Positions 1 through 13,000 of a stretch of 64,000 bases of DNA are shown one piece after another. Origin of the DNA: Micractinium sp. NFX-FRZ (taxonomy: Eukaryota; Chlorophyta; Trebouxiophyceae; Chlorellales; Chlorellaceae). The DNA lies in assembly GCA_029339195.1 (NCBI GenBank), contig JAPTJF010000156.1, positions 62,001 to 126,000 of the forward strand. The letters are read 5' to 3'. Below the pieces are notes generated by a model that saw only the letters and a program-made list of their open reading frames with translations, did no database searches and was not told the origin of the DNA. Numbering within the stretch: position 1 is the first letter of the stretch; every line of letters begins with the position of its first letter. A program made the position numbers and the translations under genes.

Positions 1-2659
1 CCTCCCCTCGTGCCTTGCCCTCCCGAATGTCTGGGGCGGCCAGCAGCTGGGCGGCAGCTGCCCCAGGGTCGAGCAGGAACCAGGAGACCTGGCAAGCACA
101 GAAGGGGATGCAGGAATGGGGCATGTTGAGGTCTGGCATAGTGCTGTGCAGATAGTGCTCTACAGGCAGTGCTCTACAGGCAGTGCTGGGCTGGCCGAGG
201 TGCCTGCCAGTTCCAGGGAAGCATGCTTGCAGCGGCGGCAGGCTGCAGGGGGAGGAGAGAGAGGCTGGCGTGCCGTGCTGTGTGCGAGCCACGGCGGGGG
301 CCCCGACACCCCGCCCTGCCACACACTCCCTGGCTGGCTGGCGGGCTGGCTGTTCTGCCCACCTTGCCCGCCGGGATGGGCAGGTTTTTGAGGAAGGGCA
401 TCAGCTGGCTGCCAGGCATGTTGACCGTCACGGCCAGGCGGGGCGGCAGCTGCAGGCGGCAGCGGGAGGCGGGGGCGCAGGGTGCACGGAGGAGTCATGT
501 CGTGCCCACAAGGGGAGTGGCTGAAAGTGCTGCATGCCAGGCAGCACTTAAGCACATGTGCAAGGTAAGGACCCCGGCACGTGTGAGGCACACCAGCAGT
601 GGGCACAGCAGCCGGCCAGCCAGCCCTGGGAGCTTGCCCACTGTGCCATGTGGGCGGATGCATGCCTGCACCACCCGTCCCCGCAGTGCAGCGGCAGGCA
701 CGCACCCGGAGTGGAGGCGGGCCCGGCTGCCGCGAGCTCCAGCCCAGCGCCGTGGCACGCAGGCGCAGGGTGGGGGCATTGCCGCCTTGCGGCCACTCCA
801 GCGGCCCGGACCAGAAGCCCTGCGCCTCGCCAGCTGGCGGCGACTCCTGCAGCGCTTCCACAGGCGGTGCATACTGCCCAGGCGGTTGCAGGTAGGCCGG
901 CGGCTGCGGCGGCTGCGGCGGCTGGTGGAGCATTTCCTGCGGCGGCAGTGGGCCCCACGGCCGCTGTTGGGGCAGCGACGGCTGGTGCTGCTGGTGTTGG
1001 TGCAGCGAGGCATGCGGCACCTCTTCCACCCGCTGCTGCTGCTGCTGCTGCTGCTGCTGAATCGGCCGCTGCTGGAAGCTCCAATTGGGGCCCAGGTCAC
1101 GTGACCCCCCCAGCGCTGACTGGCTGCCTACCAGACCAGGCTGGGTGGGTGGGAGGTCCCAGCTCTGCTGCTGCTGCAGCGGCGGCGGCGGCTGCGCAGG
1201 GTGCGGCGCTGGCACTGGCGGCTGCTCCACACCCGCAGCCAGCGCTGCACCCCGCTGCTGCTGCTGTTCCTGCTGCTGCTCCCGCTGTGGGTGCTCCTGC
1301 TCTTCCTGCTGCCGTTGCCGTAGCGGCGGCGCGTCAACAGGCGGTGCTCCAGGTGGCGGGCTGCCGGGCCTTGGCTGCTCCTTGGGCTTAGCTACTGACC
1401 GCTCTTTGCCCTCGCGCATGGTGCTGCCGCCGCTGGGGGCTGCGGCACGCCGCCGCTCCCGGCTGTGGCTACGCTTCCGTTCCTGCGCTGCCCCGCTGTG
1501 CTTGCTGCGGCCTCTGCTGCCGTGCTTGCTGCTGCGCTCTTGCTCTCGCCCACCATTGCGGCTGCCGGGACGCCGCCCAGCCGCGGGGCTCCTACTCCGG
1601 CTGCGGGAAAAGTCACGCTCCCGCCGTGGCTTCTTGCTACTACCGCCGTCGCTGCTGCGCCGCCCTTGCCGCTCCTCCTCCCTGCGCCCCTGCCGTGCCC
1701 TCTCCTCCCGTTCCAAGCTGCTGCGGCGGCGCTTGCCTCCGCCGCCGCCACGCTCGTCTTTGTCAGAGCGCGGCTTGCGGCCTGCCTCGCTGCCGCCGTG
1801 GCGCTCCTTGCTGCCATGGCCGCGCTCAGGGCTCCGCCCCTGCCGCCCACTGCGCCCGTCTGTGCTGCGCCCATCTCTGCTGCCGCCGCTCTTCCGCCGC
1901 TCGCTCCCATCTCTCCTGTCGGGCTCCTTGCTGCCGCTGCTGCGCCCCTTGCGCCCCTTGCTGCGGCTGCGGCTGCGCTCGCGCTTGCGCTCGCGGCTCT
2001 TCTCCCGCCGCCGGTGCCCCTTCTTCTCCTCCTCCCGCCCCTCCCGCTGCCGCTCCGCCTTGCTGCGCCCGCCTTCCTGCTTGGAGCCGCGGCCGGCTTC
2101 CTCATGGCTGCCCGCAGGGCGAGCCGCCCTGTCTGGTGGCTCGGGCTGCTGCTGCTGCTGCTGCTGCTGAGGTGGCGCCAGCGGTGCGGGGTGCTGCAGC
2201 CCCTCTGCTGGCTCCTCAAAACCTGGAGTGGGCTCCAGAGGAGCTTCCAAGTCGGGGGTGCCCTCTCGCTCAGCAGGCGCCAGGCCTTGCCCCGCCCCCG
2301 GCTGCTGCCGCCATTCTGCGCCCGCTGTGCCCACAGCGCCAGCTGGCGCCGTCTCCATCCCCTCACCCTCGGACAGGTCGGGCGTGCACTCCCCCTGTGC
2401 CTGCTGCGCCTCCTGCTGCACCTGCTGTGCCTGCTGTGCCATGTCACCACTGCCCAGTGACTTCCTCCGTTCCAGCCACCGCTCCTTCCGCAGCCGCTGC
2501 CGCTCCGCCGCCGCCTGCTGCTCCGACGGGGCCGCCGCCGCCTGCTGCTGCTGCGGAAGCGGCGGCGACGGCGACGGCGACTGCAGCCCCGCAGCCTCGC
2601 CTGCCCCGCCGGCGTCCAGATCCGGCGTGCTTCTTCCATCCTCCTCACCCTGCTGCTGC

Positions 2660-2696
<37 letters not shown>

Positions 2697-4894
2697 AAGG
2701 ATCCAGCAGGGCAAGATGGCCTCCCTGCTCCTCCTCCTCAGGAAGCTGAAGGTCTGGGGTGCCCGCCCGCTGCCCGCTGGGCTGCCAGGCTGGCGCAGCA
2801 GCAGCAGCAGCAGGCGCTGCGTACGCTGGCGGGCTGCCGGGCTGCTGCTGCTGCTGCTGCTGCTGCGCTGGTGGGGGCGGCTGCACCAGCTGCAGGGCTG
2901 CCACTGCTGCTGGGCATGGCGCGGCTGCTGGGGGGTGCAGCGGCGGCGGATGCAGCCCAAGCTCTTCATCGTCCCACAGTGCAGCCAGGCCCTCGTGATC
3001 ACTGGCATAGCCGCCGCCACTGTGCCCAGGAGAGGCTGGCACCTGGTAGACGGGCATCCGAGCAATGGGGGGCAGCGCAGCTGCAGGCAGAAGCACTGAG
3101 GACCGTGCCGGCAGGGCCCGGGCCGCTGCTGCTGCGTCCTCGCCGTCGTGTGCCCCTACAGGCCCCTGCTGGTGCTGCTGCTGCTGCTCGCTGGGCGCCG
3201 CTGCCAGCGCAGGTCCCAGCTCTGTGACAGGCGGTGCTGCTTCCGCCTCGGCTGCAGCGCCTGGTTCTGGCTGGTCCTCAGGGGAGGTGGGCCGGCAGCT
3301 GGGCGGCCCTGCCATGGGCGTGCCACGATGACGAGCCAGGTGCAGCAGGCTGCAGGGGGCAGACACGTGAGGAGGGAAAGAGATAAGCTGCGGAACTTCC
3401 AGCCCTGCAGGCACCGCCTTCCCTTACACACACAACTGAGCTGGCACTGGCAAAGCGGGGCAGCGGCGCGCCAACACGCCCTGCTCACCCCTGCTGCTTG
3501 AGCTCCACCGCTGCCCGGGTGGACACGAGCGCTGCAAGGTCGGGCGGCAGCACCGCCTGCCGCAGGCTCTCCTGCCGCACGTGCCGCCGGTACTGCTGGA
3601 GATCCTGCAGGGGGCAGAGAACTCGACAGTGAATTGTACTGCACATGCATGTGTCCTCCCCCAGCAGGCCACATCAGTGTTTTTAGACATCCCAGCCGCA
3701 ATTTCCATGCAATTGCCAGGCAACCCATCCCAGCCAGGACCATGCCACGCCTGATCTCATGCTCCTCCATTACTCATTATTCATTTTTAATTTTTCAAAG
3801 GGACCTCTTGAGCATGCAATTGCTCGCCCACCCTAGCCGCACCTTGGAAGCCAGCTGGTCGCTGCTCATAATGACGAAGACGTTGGGTGGAATGTCGCCC
3901 CGCAGCACGTGCTGGCGCAGCTCAGAGTTGTGGGCGTCCTGCACGTGAGGGCAGCGGGCAAAAGCTTGAATGCTTCTCGTAAGTTAGGGCAAGCTCCCGT
4001 CTCCCCTTGCCTCCTCCCCCTCTTTGAAGCTCAACGACAAGGAGATGACTTCATTGTTTGGCGCAGCTGCACCAATGGCACGTAGGCAGAGAAGTCGGCG
4101 ACGTCACACCGAATCTCCACAAAGATGCCTATCCTTCCATTGACGCAGCCCTGGCGGCACCCCCGCACCACCAACGGCAGCAGCCACGCGCGTTGCAGGC
4201 AAGCAAGCACCGCGCCACCCGCCACCAGTGCCCAGCATGACCTCCTTTCGGCAGCACCCGCCAAGAGCCCACCTTAAGATTGAAGGCCAGCGAGCGTGCG
4301 CGGTCCTTGTACTCTTTTGTGGTGGCCCCGTCGTGCGCTTCCAGCAGTGCCTCCTCAACTTCCCTGGCTACTGCCGCCGCCTCCCAGCTGCCCTCCTCCC
4401 CCTGCTGCTGCAGCTCCTGGGCCGCCATCTGCAGCCCCGGCAGCAGCATGCCCTGCACCCTGTCCCTGACCTTGGCCTGCTTTGCCGCATCGACAGGTGC
4501 GGCGGCCTCTGCCGCAGCCGCAGCCGCTGCGGCAGCACCCAAGCCCTTGGTGCTGCCACCCCGGGGGCTGCCCAGCTGCTCGACCGGGGCCACAGGCTGC
4601 TGCTTCCTGTCCGTTGATGCAGCAGCTTGAGTGGCGATCGGCAGAGGCCGCTTCTCCTGCTTGCTGCCCTTCCTGCTGTCCGTGCGTGGGATGGGTGCAG
4701 CACCAGCGGCAGCAGCCGCTCCGCCTGCTGCGCCCACCTGCCGCTGCTGCTTCTTCCCGGCGCCCGCCGCCTGTTGCCTCTGCCCAGCCACCTGCCGCTG
4801 GTGCGCCGCCACGTCAGTCTCAAAAGGTGACTTGGCCAGGAGCTCAGGCTGCTGCTGCTGCTTCTGCTTGCGCTTGGGCGCCGCATCCTGCTGC

Positions 4895-4943
<49 letters not shown>

Positions 4944-6641
4944 GCTGGTGCTGCTGCTGCTGCTGCCGCTGCCGCTGCTGCTGCTGCTGCTGCTCAGGCT
5001 GCCCCGCAGGTGGCAGGCCCTCCGCCTGCAGCTGCTTTGACTTTGCCTTCGGGACGGCAAAGAACAGATCCTCGCTGAGCTCGTCCCCTGCCAGCTTCTT
5101 GGCAGTGTCCGACTTCTTGGCAGCTTCCGACTTCTTGGCAGCCTCAAAGAAGAGGCCAGCATCCAGATCATCACCCGGCGGCAGCGGTGGGGGTGGCGTC
5201 GGCTCACGCGGCGGCAAGGGCGGAGGCGGCAGCGGCGCCTGCTCTGGCGGCGGCAGCGGAGGAGGTGGCGGCGGGGGGGCTGGAGCAGGCGGCGGCAGCG
5301 GTGGCGGTGTTGCAACGCGAGGCGCCGGCGGGGGAGGCGGTGGGGGCGGCGGCGGCGGCACCGCAGCCCTGTCCAGGCCGCTGCCGCTGCCCCAGGCTGC
5401 CGCTTCGTGTGGCGAGGGGGCGGGTGGCTCCCGCGGCGACACCGCCCAGTGGTCTGCCAGGGAGGCGACCGCTGCTGCGGCCTCCTGCTGCCCGCCGGCT
5501 GCCCGCCGTGCCTCTGCCTGCGCGATCTGAGCTGCCACCAGCGCGCCAGCCTTCTCCGCCTCCTGCTGCTGGATCTCCGCTGCCAACGCATCCAGCTGGT
5601 GTTGTGGGGCCGGAATGCGGCGGCGCACCTGTCAGGCAGAAAAACGTTGGCAGGTTTGATGGGTAGGGGGAGAGCCACAGAGTAGTGCATGGGCACCCAG
5701 CATGCGAGCAGTACTTGTAAGCAGCGGCAAGGCACAGGCGGAGGCGGCCACACTTGGCCGCAGCCATACAGCATGGCACCCCTGCAACGGCTGCGTGTGC
5801 GCACCGTGACTCGGGCTGGCGGGCCTGTGAGCTGAGAGTCTGTGACAAGCGGCGCGCTTGCCACCAGCATGCCGCACTCCTTGGCTGCAGGGCAGGCAGG
5901 CGGGCGGGCATGGGCGCAGGCTCATGGGGGCAGGTGTGGCTGCAGCTGCTGCTGGTAGAAAATGCACCAATCCAGCTGGTAGGCCAACGGGGCGTGCCGA
6001 TTGATTGTCCCCTCTCCTGCAGCCCACCCATGCTGGGCTCACCCATGGGAAGGTTGGTAAAGGCCAGGAGGCCCCAGGTGGGCCCCGGGGCGGGGTCCTT
6101 CTGCAGGTCATGCCGATCAATCAGGAAGCTCCTGCAAGGGGGAAGCAGAGAGGGGCAGTGAGGGCGTGTGGCAGGGCAGGCACGCAGCAGCAGGCCAGCG
6201 CAGCGGAGGCGCCGCGCGCTGAAATGCAACGCGAGCGGGGCCACCCCCGCCGGCAGCGTTTGTTGCCTGCAACGGCTCCCCCGCTTGCTCCCCGCCCTAT
6301 CCAGCTGCTGCCAGCAACCCAGCAGGCGGCGGGCCACACCTGCATGTGCCTCCGCCCACCACCAGCATGCCACCCCCACCCTAGGCCTCGTCTGCCAGCA
6401 CCCACCTGTCCCTCAGGACGGCAGCGCCCCAGCGCTCGACAGCTGGCTCCACAAACTCGCGCTGGAAGTTAAAATCGGTGTGCGACGGAAGGCCTTCCAT
6501 CCACACCAAAAAGTAGGGGTCTGGCTCGAAGCGCGGAAGCTGGGTCGTGCCGTTGGCGACCGGCTGACCAGGCGGCGGCGGCGGCGGCGGCGGTGGAGGC
6601 AGCGAGCCCTCCATGTCCGAGCCGCCCCTGTGCCTCCCCAT
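1..6641 (-). CDS. TFIIS-central-domain / RS-rich / SPOC-like protein, 3' end off window
   Basis: Probable RNA polymerase II-associated regulator of the PHF3/DIDO/Bye1 type. Nine exons join in phase: 6641-6406, 6131-6043, 5884-5805, 5628-4273, 3938-3843, 3604-3489, 3349-706, 449-363, 88-1 (open at the left edge), at least about 1597 residues. Residues 1-135 are an unrecognised globular domain after a short polyproline run. Residues 136-520 are Pro/Gln/Ala-rich. Residues about 521-655 match the TFIIS central domain: a helical VRDRVQGMLLPGL start, then YKDRARSLAFNLKDAHN, LRGDIPPNVF and IMSSDQLASK. Next come four TPDL motifs and an RS/RE-rich tract (about 1072-1312) like those of splicing proteins. 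The C-terminal FWSGPLEW start and the small exons after it resemble a SPOC domain; this is the weakest assignment. No PHD finger is visible. Start chosen as the first ATG of the conserved frame. Confidence 0.8.
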
Positions 6642-7016
6642 TTTGATGCCCCACGCTCAAACCAGCCCCCCGTTGTTGCCAAAGCTGTCCCCCCGGCGCG
6701 CCATCAATGCGGGGGCCCTACTCTCCTCAGCCCACTCGGGGACTGTCCTTTAGATCCGCGAAATCCCACTAGCACGCTTAGCCAGGGGTATGCCGCAAAG
6801 GTCCTAGGCCGCTGCCAATTTGGATCGCCCAAGGTCGCTCTGTTTGACGCGAAGGGAGTCACGCGGTTAAATACAATTCGAGTTTGATAACAGAGGTTAA
6901 CGGCGGAAATACTGAAGCCGCTTGTGTCTTTCTGCGTGCTGCGCGCTGCCGCTGTTGCCGCCGCCGCTGTGCCTCCCCGGCTCGCTGGCGGTCCAGCGCT
7001 TTCTCGTTGCGTCCCC
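6642..7016. other. intergenic spacer between TFIIS/SPOC gene and GH125 3' end
   Basis: About 375 bp holding the 5' flank of the TFIIS/SPOC gene and the 3' flank of the GH125 gene, both on the minus strand. The stretch around 6760-6900 is noticeably less GC-rich than its surroundings, as expected for a promoter. I see no convincing gene or RNA here. Confidence 0.5.
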
Positions 7017-10000
7017 CTACGTCTCATCCTCCACGGGGTGGATGGCCCCTGGGTTGTTGGGGTCCTCCTCCAGCGGCACCAGGTTACCAATGCCCTTCCA
7101 GTCCGCCACCTTGCTCTTGTAGATGCCGTCCCACTGCGGCCGCGGCGGTGAGGTGGCAGGGAGGGGCAGGACAAGCGAGTGTGTGAGGAAGGGCGAATCG
7201 GCGAGGAGCCAGGCAGAGTGGCCTGGCGATGGCATGGTGGGCAGGCAAGGCAGGTATAGCAGGTCTGGCAGGGCAAGACTGCCACGGCGGCGTGGCACTG
7301 CAATGGGGCTGGGAGGGGCCGGGCGGGACAAGCGTGCACGAGGGCAACGCGGATCCCAGCACGTTGGGCTTGGTCACAGCAGCACGGCAGGAGGCACGCG
7401 CAGGCCAGATGGCATGCGAGCTTGGGGCCCACCCCGGAGCATGCAAAGCACCGTGACGCAGCAGCGTTAGCACCGAAGGCACCAGAGCGCCGCTGGGGCA
7501 AGCGCCACCCCTGCCTCCCCCTTCCCACCTGCATTGCTGACTCAGCAGTTTGGAAGAACTTGGGATTGGCTTGCCCGCCCTTCTCGCGCGCCTGGAGGGA
7601 GGGCAGGTAATCAGGGAGGGGTGGGGTGCGGCGTGGCCGGGCGTGGTCGGGCAGGGGTGAGCGAACAAAACCGCCAGCTGCCCGGCCTGAACTCTACCAC
7701 ACACCTCAATTCTTGAGAAGCAAGACCATACTTGGGATGAATTGGCTGCCAGACGTGCACAGGGCGGCCTCGCCGCTAGCCCTGAATTCAAGGCATGCCC
7801 CCCACAGACCACCCCCCCGCACGACCCCAGCACCCAGGTCCCGTGCCAGCCCTACTACTCACACCGACCTCACAGCATCCCAGGTGGAAGGCCTGGGCAG
7901 ATTTGCCGCAGTTGCGGCCCTCACAGTACCCAAAACACAAGCACCCACGTGCCAGCCCCGCCCTGCGCCCCCCGCCCGCCCTGCCTACCTTGACGTATCC
8001 AAGGTGGAAGGCCTGGGCGGCTGTGTCGCAATCGTACCCCAGCAGCTGCTCCACCGACACCACCAGCAGCGCGTTGGCCCACTGTGAGAGGGGTGGGGGA
8101 TTGAGGCTGCGGAGTTGGTTTGGACTGGAGATCAGATCGGTTTTTAGGTTTAAAATATATTAGAACTAATGGGAGGCAGCTGCCCCCACAGGGACACCCC
8201 CCAGCCAGCAGTTGCTGGGGCTCTGCAGAACCTCAACACATGCGATGCGAGGCTGCTCTGCTCTGCCCACGCGCCCCGTTGGGCAGCCAGCAGCGGAACC
8301 CGCCCGCCCACCTCAAACCACTTGCGGGTGCACTGCCTGAGGTCGTCCACATTCACGCTTTCGTGCATCAGCCCATCACCGCACTGCAGCTTCAGCAGCG
8401 TCTTCAGGCCCTCCGCCTTCTCCTCGGGGGTGGCGGCGGTCAGCACCTGTAGAGCGGGGTGGGGGGGCATGCATGTGAGGCGACAGGCCGCGCCTGCAGC
8501 CGCGCTTGCCTGCCTGCCTGCCTGCCTGCCCCGACGCCTTCCTTCCCGCCCGCTCGCAGGCACGCCACCCATGGAGCCACCTCGCCCCTGGGCTCCCCAG
8601 CCCTGGCCATCAGACACGCAATCGTTACACACCAAAGCGTCGACATCCGGTCGCCGGAACGCTCCTCCTGCCCCACGCATACGCTGCTTGAGGTGCCCTC
8701 GCGCAGCCCACCCCAAGCAGCCCACCCTAAGCAGCCCAACCCAAGCAGCCCCGCACATTTACTGCTTGAGCACCCGGCGCACTCCCCAGCGCACTCCCCA
8801 GTGCATGGAAAGCCACCCAGTTTCGCCCACTTGAAGTGCACTTTCCCAAGGGGATGGAGCCGACCTTCAGCGGCCAACATTCAGCAGCCGACTCCAAGCA
8901 ACCCTGCTAAGCAGCCCACCCCAAGCAGCCGTGCTAAGCAGCCCAGCCCACCCCAAGCGGGGCGCCCACCTCCGTATAGATGCCCAGCGCCCAGGCCATG
9001 TTGTGGGAGGTGTGGGGGGACCCCATCCCCTTGAACTGGCTGCCCTTGAAGTAAAACCTGCACGGGGGGTGGGGTGGGGTGCGGGTGCATGTGTGGTGGT
9101 GCGCATGTCGTGATGACTGAAGTACTGTACTGCCCGATTGCATGTCAAGTACTGCCCGACTGCCACGTTTCTGAAGCACTGGAACTTGGAGCCAGTGCGT
9201 GCAGGGGGCAGGCAGGTGCCGGGGCGGTGCCAACAGACTGCTGGCAAGGCACTCTGCATGCACCAGTGTAGCCAAGAGTAAGGCAGCCTTTTGGGGGGCA
9301 GGGGCGAGGGCCAGGGTTCCCACATGGGTGGTATACACCCCCGCTTGCCCAACAGCCAGCGCACCAGCCTTCCCAACAGCTGGCACAACAGCTGGCTGAG
9401 CAGGCACTGCCGGGTACTCTGTCCCATCAGAAGTGCGCACTCGACCACAATTACAAACGCATCTGCCCAGGCACTCTTGCAGCCACGTGCTGCTGCTGGG
9501 GCCCAGCAGGCGCTGCCAGGTGTCCTGGTGCACCACAAGTGCACATACTCAATCACATCACATTCAGCCCCAACTTCCGTGTGTGTGTGCCCACACGCTC
9601 ACTTGTTGGTTGCGGGGTCCAGCAGCCGCTTGCGTGTGTTCTGGTACACCTGCTGGTCATACCCAGAGTAGCCCAGGATGGGGATGGAGATGAGGGAGGG
9701 GACTGCAGGCGGGCAGGGGGGGCAGAGGGAAACACATGGGAAGTGGGGTGTGGGGTGTGAGAACAGCTGGCAGCGAGACGCCTGGTGCCTTGCGTCCCTG
9801 GCACCGTGGTTGCGCAGCCCTGGTTGCGCCGCCTTGGCTTGAGCAGCCCCAAAGTGTGCCCACTACCGCAGCCGTGCTGCATCTCAGTCGTGTCGACACT
9901 GACGACAGCGACACTGATCTACCGCCGACTGATGTGTCAGCGATTCATGTTCACGTAAGAGGGAAAGAAGAAACAAAACAGAACCAGGCTCACCGTTGGG

Positions 10001-13000
10001 GTCGTCAAAGTCGGTGAGCGAGTTGCCCTTTCCATCCACCTCGTACGCGTAAATCGTGGTGTCGCCTGCCCCCGTGGCCTTCACCCTGCCGTGCGTTTCG
10101 ATGCCTGCGTGTGGTGGGTGTGGCAGGCAGGTCGTGGGCAGCTGCGAATCGATTGATGGGTGAGTGGAGGTGGATGGCTGGCTGGCAATGAGATGGCACC
10201 AGCAGGCCGTGGGCGGTCTTTGGAGCGAGGGGCTGAGCAGGCAGGCAGGCGGTGAGGCGGGGCGGCGGGCTTGGAGGTGCAGGCGGCTTGCCAAGCGGGC
10301 CAGGCAGCTGGATTGACCACAGGAGGCGGGCAGAGCAGGCGAGTCGCCCAGCTCGAAAGGCGATGCATACAGCCTGGAAGGATGCAACCGGAGGACGAAG
10401 GAAGGAAGGCAGGAAGAAAGGAGCTCTCACCCGACTTGATGTCGCCCAGCAGCTTGGAGGCCTTGGCATCAAACGCCTCGTCCCTCCAGATCTGCAGTTC
10501 AAGGGCAAGGGAACCAAAACAAAGGGGGACAAGAATGAGAGAGGGACAGTAGAAGAAGGCAGCTTGAAAAGCTATGTGATGGGGGAGGGAAGCCACGCAC
10601 AGTAAAGCAAGCTGCTTTGTTTGTTGAACGTTGCAGTGCGACCATCGCAGCAGGCAGAAGTGCCCTTCCCCCTTGCCCACAAATGGCCCAACCCAAATGC
10701 TCTTCCCATTACATGTAAGCTGCTCACCCGGCGGTTGAGCTCGAGGGCGCGCTCCAGGCCGGCAGCGGCATACATGTTAGCAGCTATGGGGAAGCCATAC
10801 TGGCTGGGGTCGTCACTGGGGCGGAAGCCGGACCAGGTCATGCCTGCCCGGGAATGGGGAGGAGAGCGGGCACACATGTGGGAAGCTGCGGGGAAGCTGC
10901 ACGGAAGCTACATTGAAAAGCAAGGGGTCGGCTGGGCAACAGCCGCTTCGTGGCATGCCTGCATGGAGCGCCAGGTCAGGAGGCAGGAGGCAGGTGCAGG
11001 ACCAAGCGTGGGAGCGTTGGCCGGCCGCATGCAGGCCGACGCCCGGGCAGCAGCCACGGTGCACCCACTGCCTCGCCCCGTTCATGCAGGGGCACAAAGC
11101 ACCCGTGTGTGAAGTTTGTGAAGTGTGTCACCTGTGAAGTCCACCTCGGGCCCCAGCCCGTCGTTGGACAGCTCTGTGTAGCGGTAGGGGCTGGAGGCGT
11201 TGTGCCGCTGCTCTGCGATCCACACATCGACCTGGGAGACGTCAATGGGGGAGCAGGGTGGTGAGGAAGGGCAGGGCGGGCGGTGGGCAGGCGGGGTACA
11301 GAGGGCAGGCACTGGGCGAGACCGGCCCAACACTCGCCCGTTCACGAGTCCAGAGCACACCGCCACACGGCACCAACAAGCCTGTGGCACACAAGCACCA
11401 GCACAGCCCGGCACGGTCCGGCACGGCCCGGCACGGTCCGGCACGGAGCAGCACGGCACGGCACCCCCTTTCCTCTGCCCCACTCTGCCCCACTCAACAG
11501 CAGCTTAAATAATGAGCAGGTCGTCCGCCAGCGCCCCCATTGCAATGACTCAAACCTCAATGAAACTCAAACCACCAAACACCACACTGCACCCACCAGC
11601 AGGTTGGCGGCCCCGAAGATGAGCGGGTCGTCCAGCAGCGCCTCGGGGCGGAAGAGGCCGGGGGTGAGGTACCAGTTCCACAGCAGATTGAGGTAGTAGG
11701 CGCCTGGGGGGTGTGGGTTATGTGTGTGAGGGTCGGGGAGGGGGCAGTCAGGGCAAGGGATGCCAGTGGTGACTCAGTGATGGGTTGTTCCAGCAGGCTT
11801 GAGACATTGGCGAGGGAGAACACGAGGCGCACTCAGAATGCGCTGCCCATCCTCCCGACCTGGCAGCGCCGGCCTGGCGCACACCGGCCCACTCCCTCAG
11901 GCTGCCCCCTCCTCACCTGAGTCGAGCTCGTAGTTGCGCACGCCCACCCAGCCGCCACGCCCCAGCACACGGTCGCCGCCGTGCCGCTCGTCTGCGGCGC
12001 AGGCAGGGGGCCAGGCGGGCAAGGGTCGGCGAGGCAGTGGGGCAGTGACAAAATGTTGGGGCAGGCGGGGGCAAGCAGGTGGCGGGCTTGGCAGGGCTGT
12101 GCAGGGCTGTGCAAGCAGGTGGTGGGCTTGGCAGCGTGAGGGGTACGTGGCGAGCACAGGGGCAGTTACATGGGAGATGCACCGGGCACAGTGAGCGGCA
12201 GAAGGCAGTGGCATGAGGGCAGGCGGGCGGGCAGGCAGGCAGGCAGGCAGGGGCCAGGGATTCAGCTAGAGTGGACTCACCGGGGTGCCGCCACTCCGGC
12301 TCGTAGCCGTTCGCGTAGGGATCCTTCACAACAGAAGCAGGGATGTGTGTTAGTAGGCGGGCGGGCGGGCGGGGCGTCAGGCACATGGGGAGCGTAACAG
12401 GCGTGCCGTCAGGTAGGAAGCCGAGGGTGCGAAATACTGTGAGCATTGGCAGAACATCAGGGGCCGTCCAATGGCGTAAACGCTTGCAAAGCAGCGCTGC
12501 AGGCCGGCGGGATCCCCACAATTGGCGGAGTGCGCTCTCAGCCGCTCCCTCCCACCCCACCCCATTACTAGCACCCCCGCCCCCACCCCCACCCCACCCA
12601 CCCCGCCCCCGCTCCGGCCCAAGCCCCAATGCTCTTCTCCCCACTGACCTGCGTGATGAAGAAGGCCTGCGCCCGGATCGCGCCCTCAATTACCCGCCGC
12701 AGCGCAGGACGCTTGGCCATTCGCGGCAGCAGCACGCCGATCTGTACTGCCGAGTCACGGATCCACATCAGCGGCAGGTCGCCTGCAGGCGGGGGAGGAG
12801 GGGCGAGCGGGGGCGGGGGCGGTTCAGGTGGCGTGCGACGCTGCGGCCGGCATTCCCACCAACAGGCACGCAGCGTGCATGGGGGGATACACACATGCAT
12901 TGGGAAGACTTTTCGAAAGCGCATGTTTACAGCGCGCACACACACACGCACCCCACCCCTAACCCCACCCTCCGCACCAGTGGCCACAAAGGTCCAGGCC

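Noticed and set aside
1085..3227. Long plus-strand open frames (up to 533 codons) rich in Ala, Pro, Arg or Cys
   Set aside because: They are antisense shadows of CAG/polyQ and RS-coding exon 7 of the TFIIS/SPOC gene; composition follows the repeats and no domain is visible.
4631..5530. Plus-strand frame with poly-Cys and poly-Gly
   Set aside because: Antisense reading of polyQ and polyproline codons in exon 4 of the TFIIS/SPOC gene.
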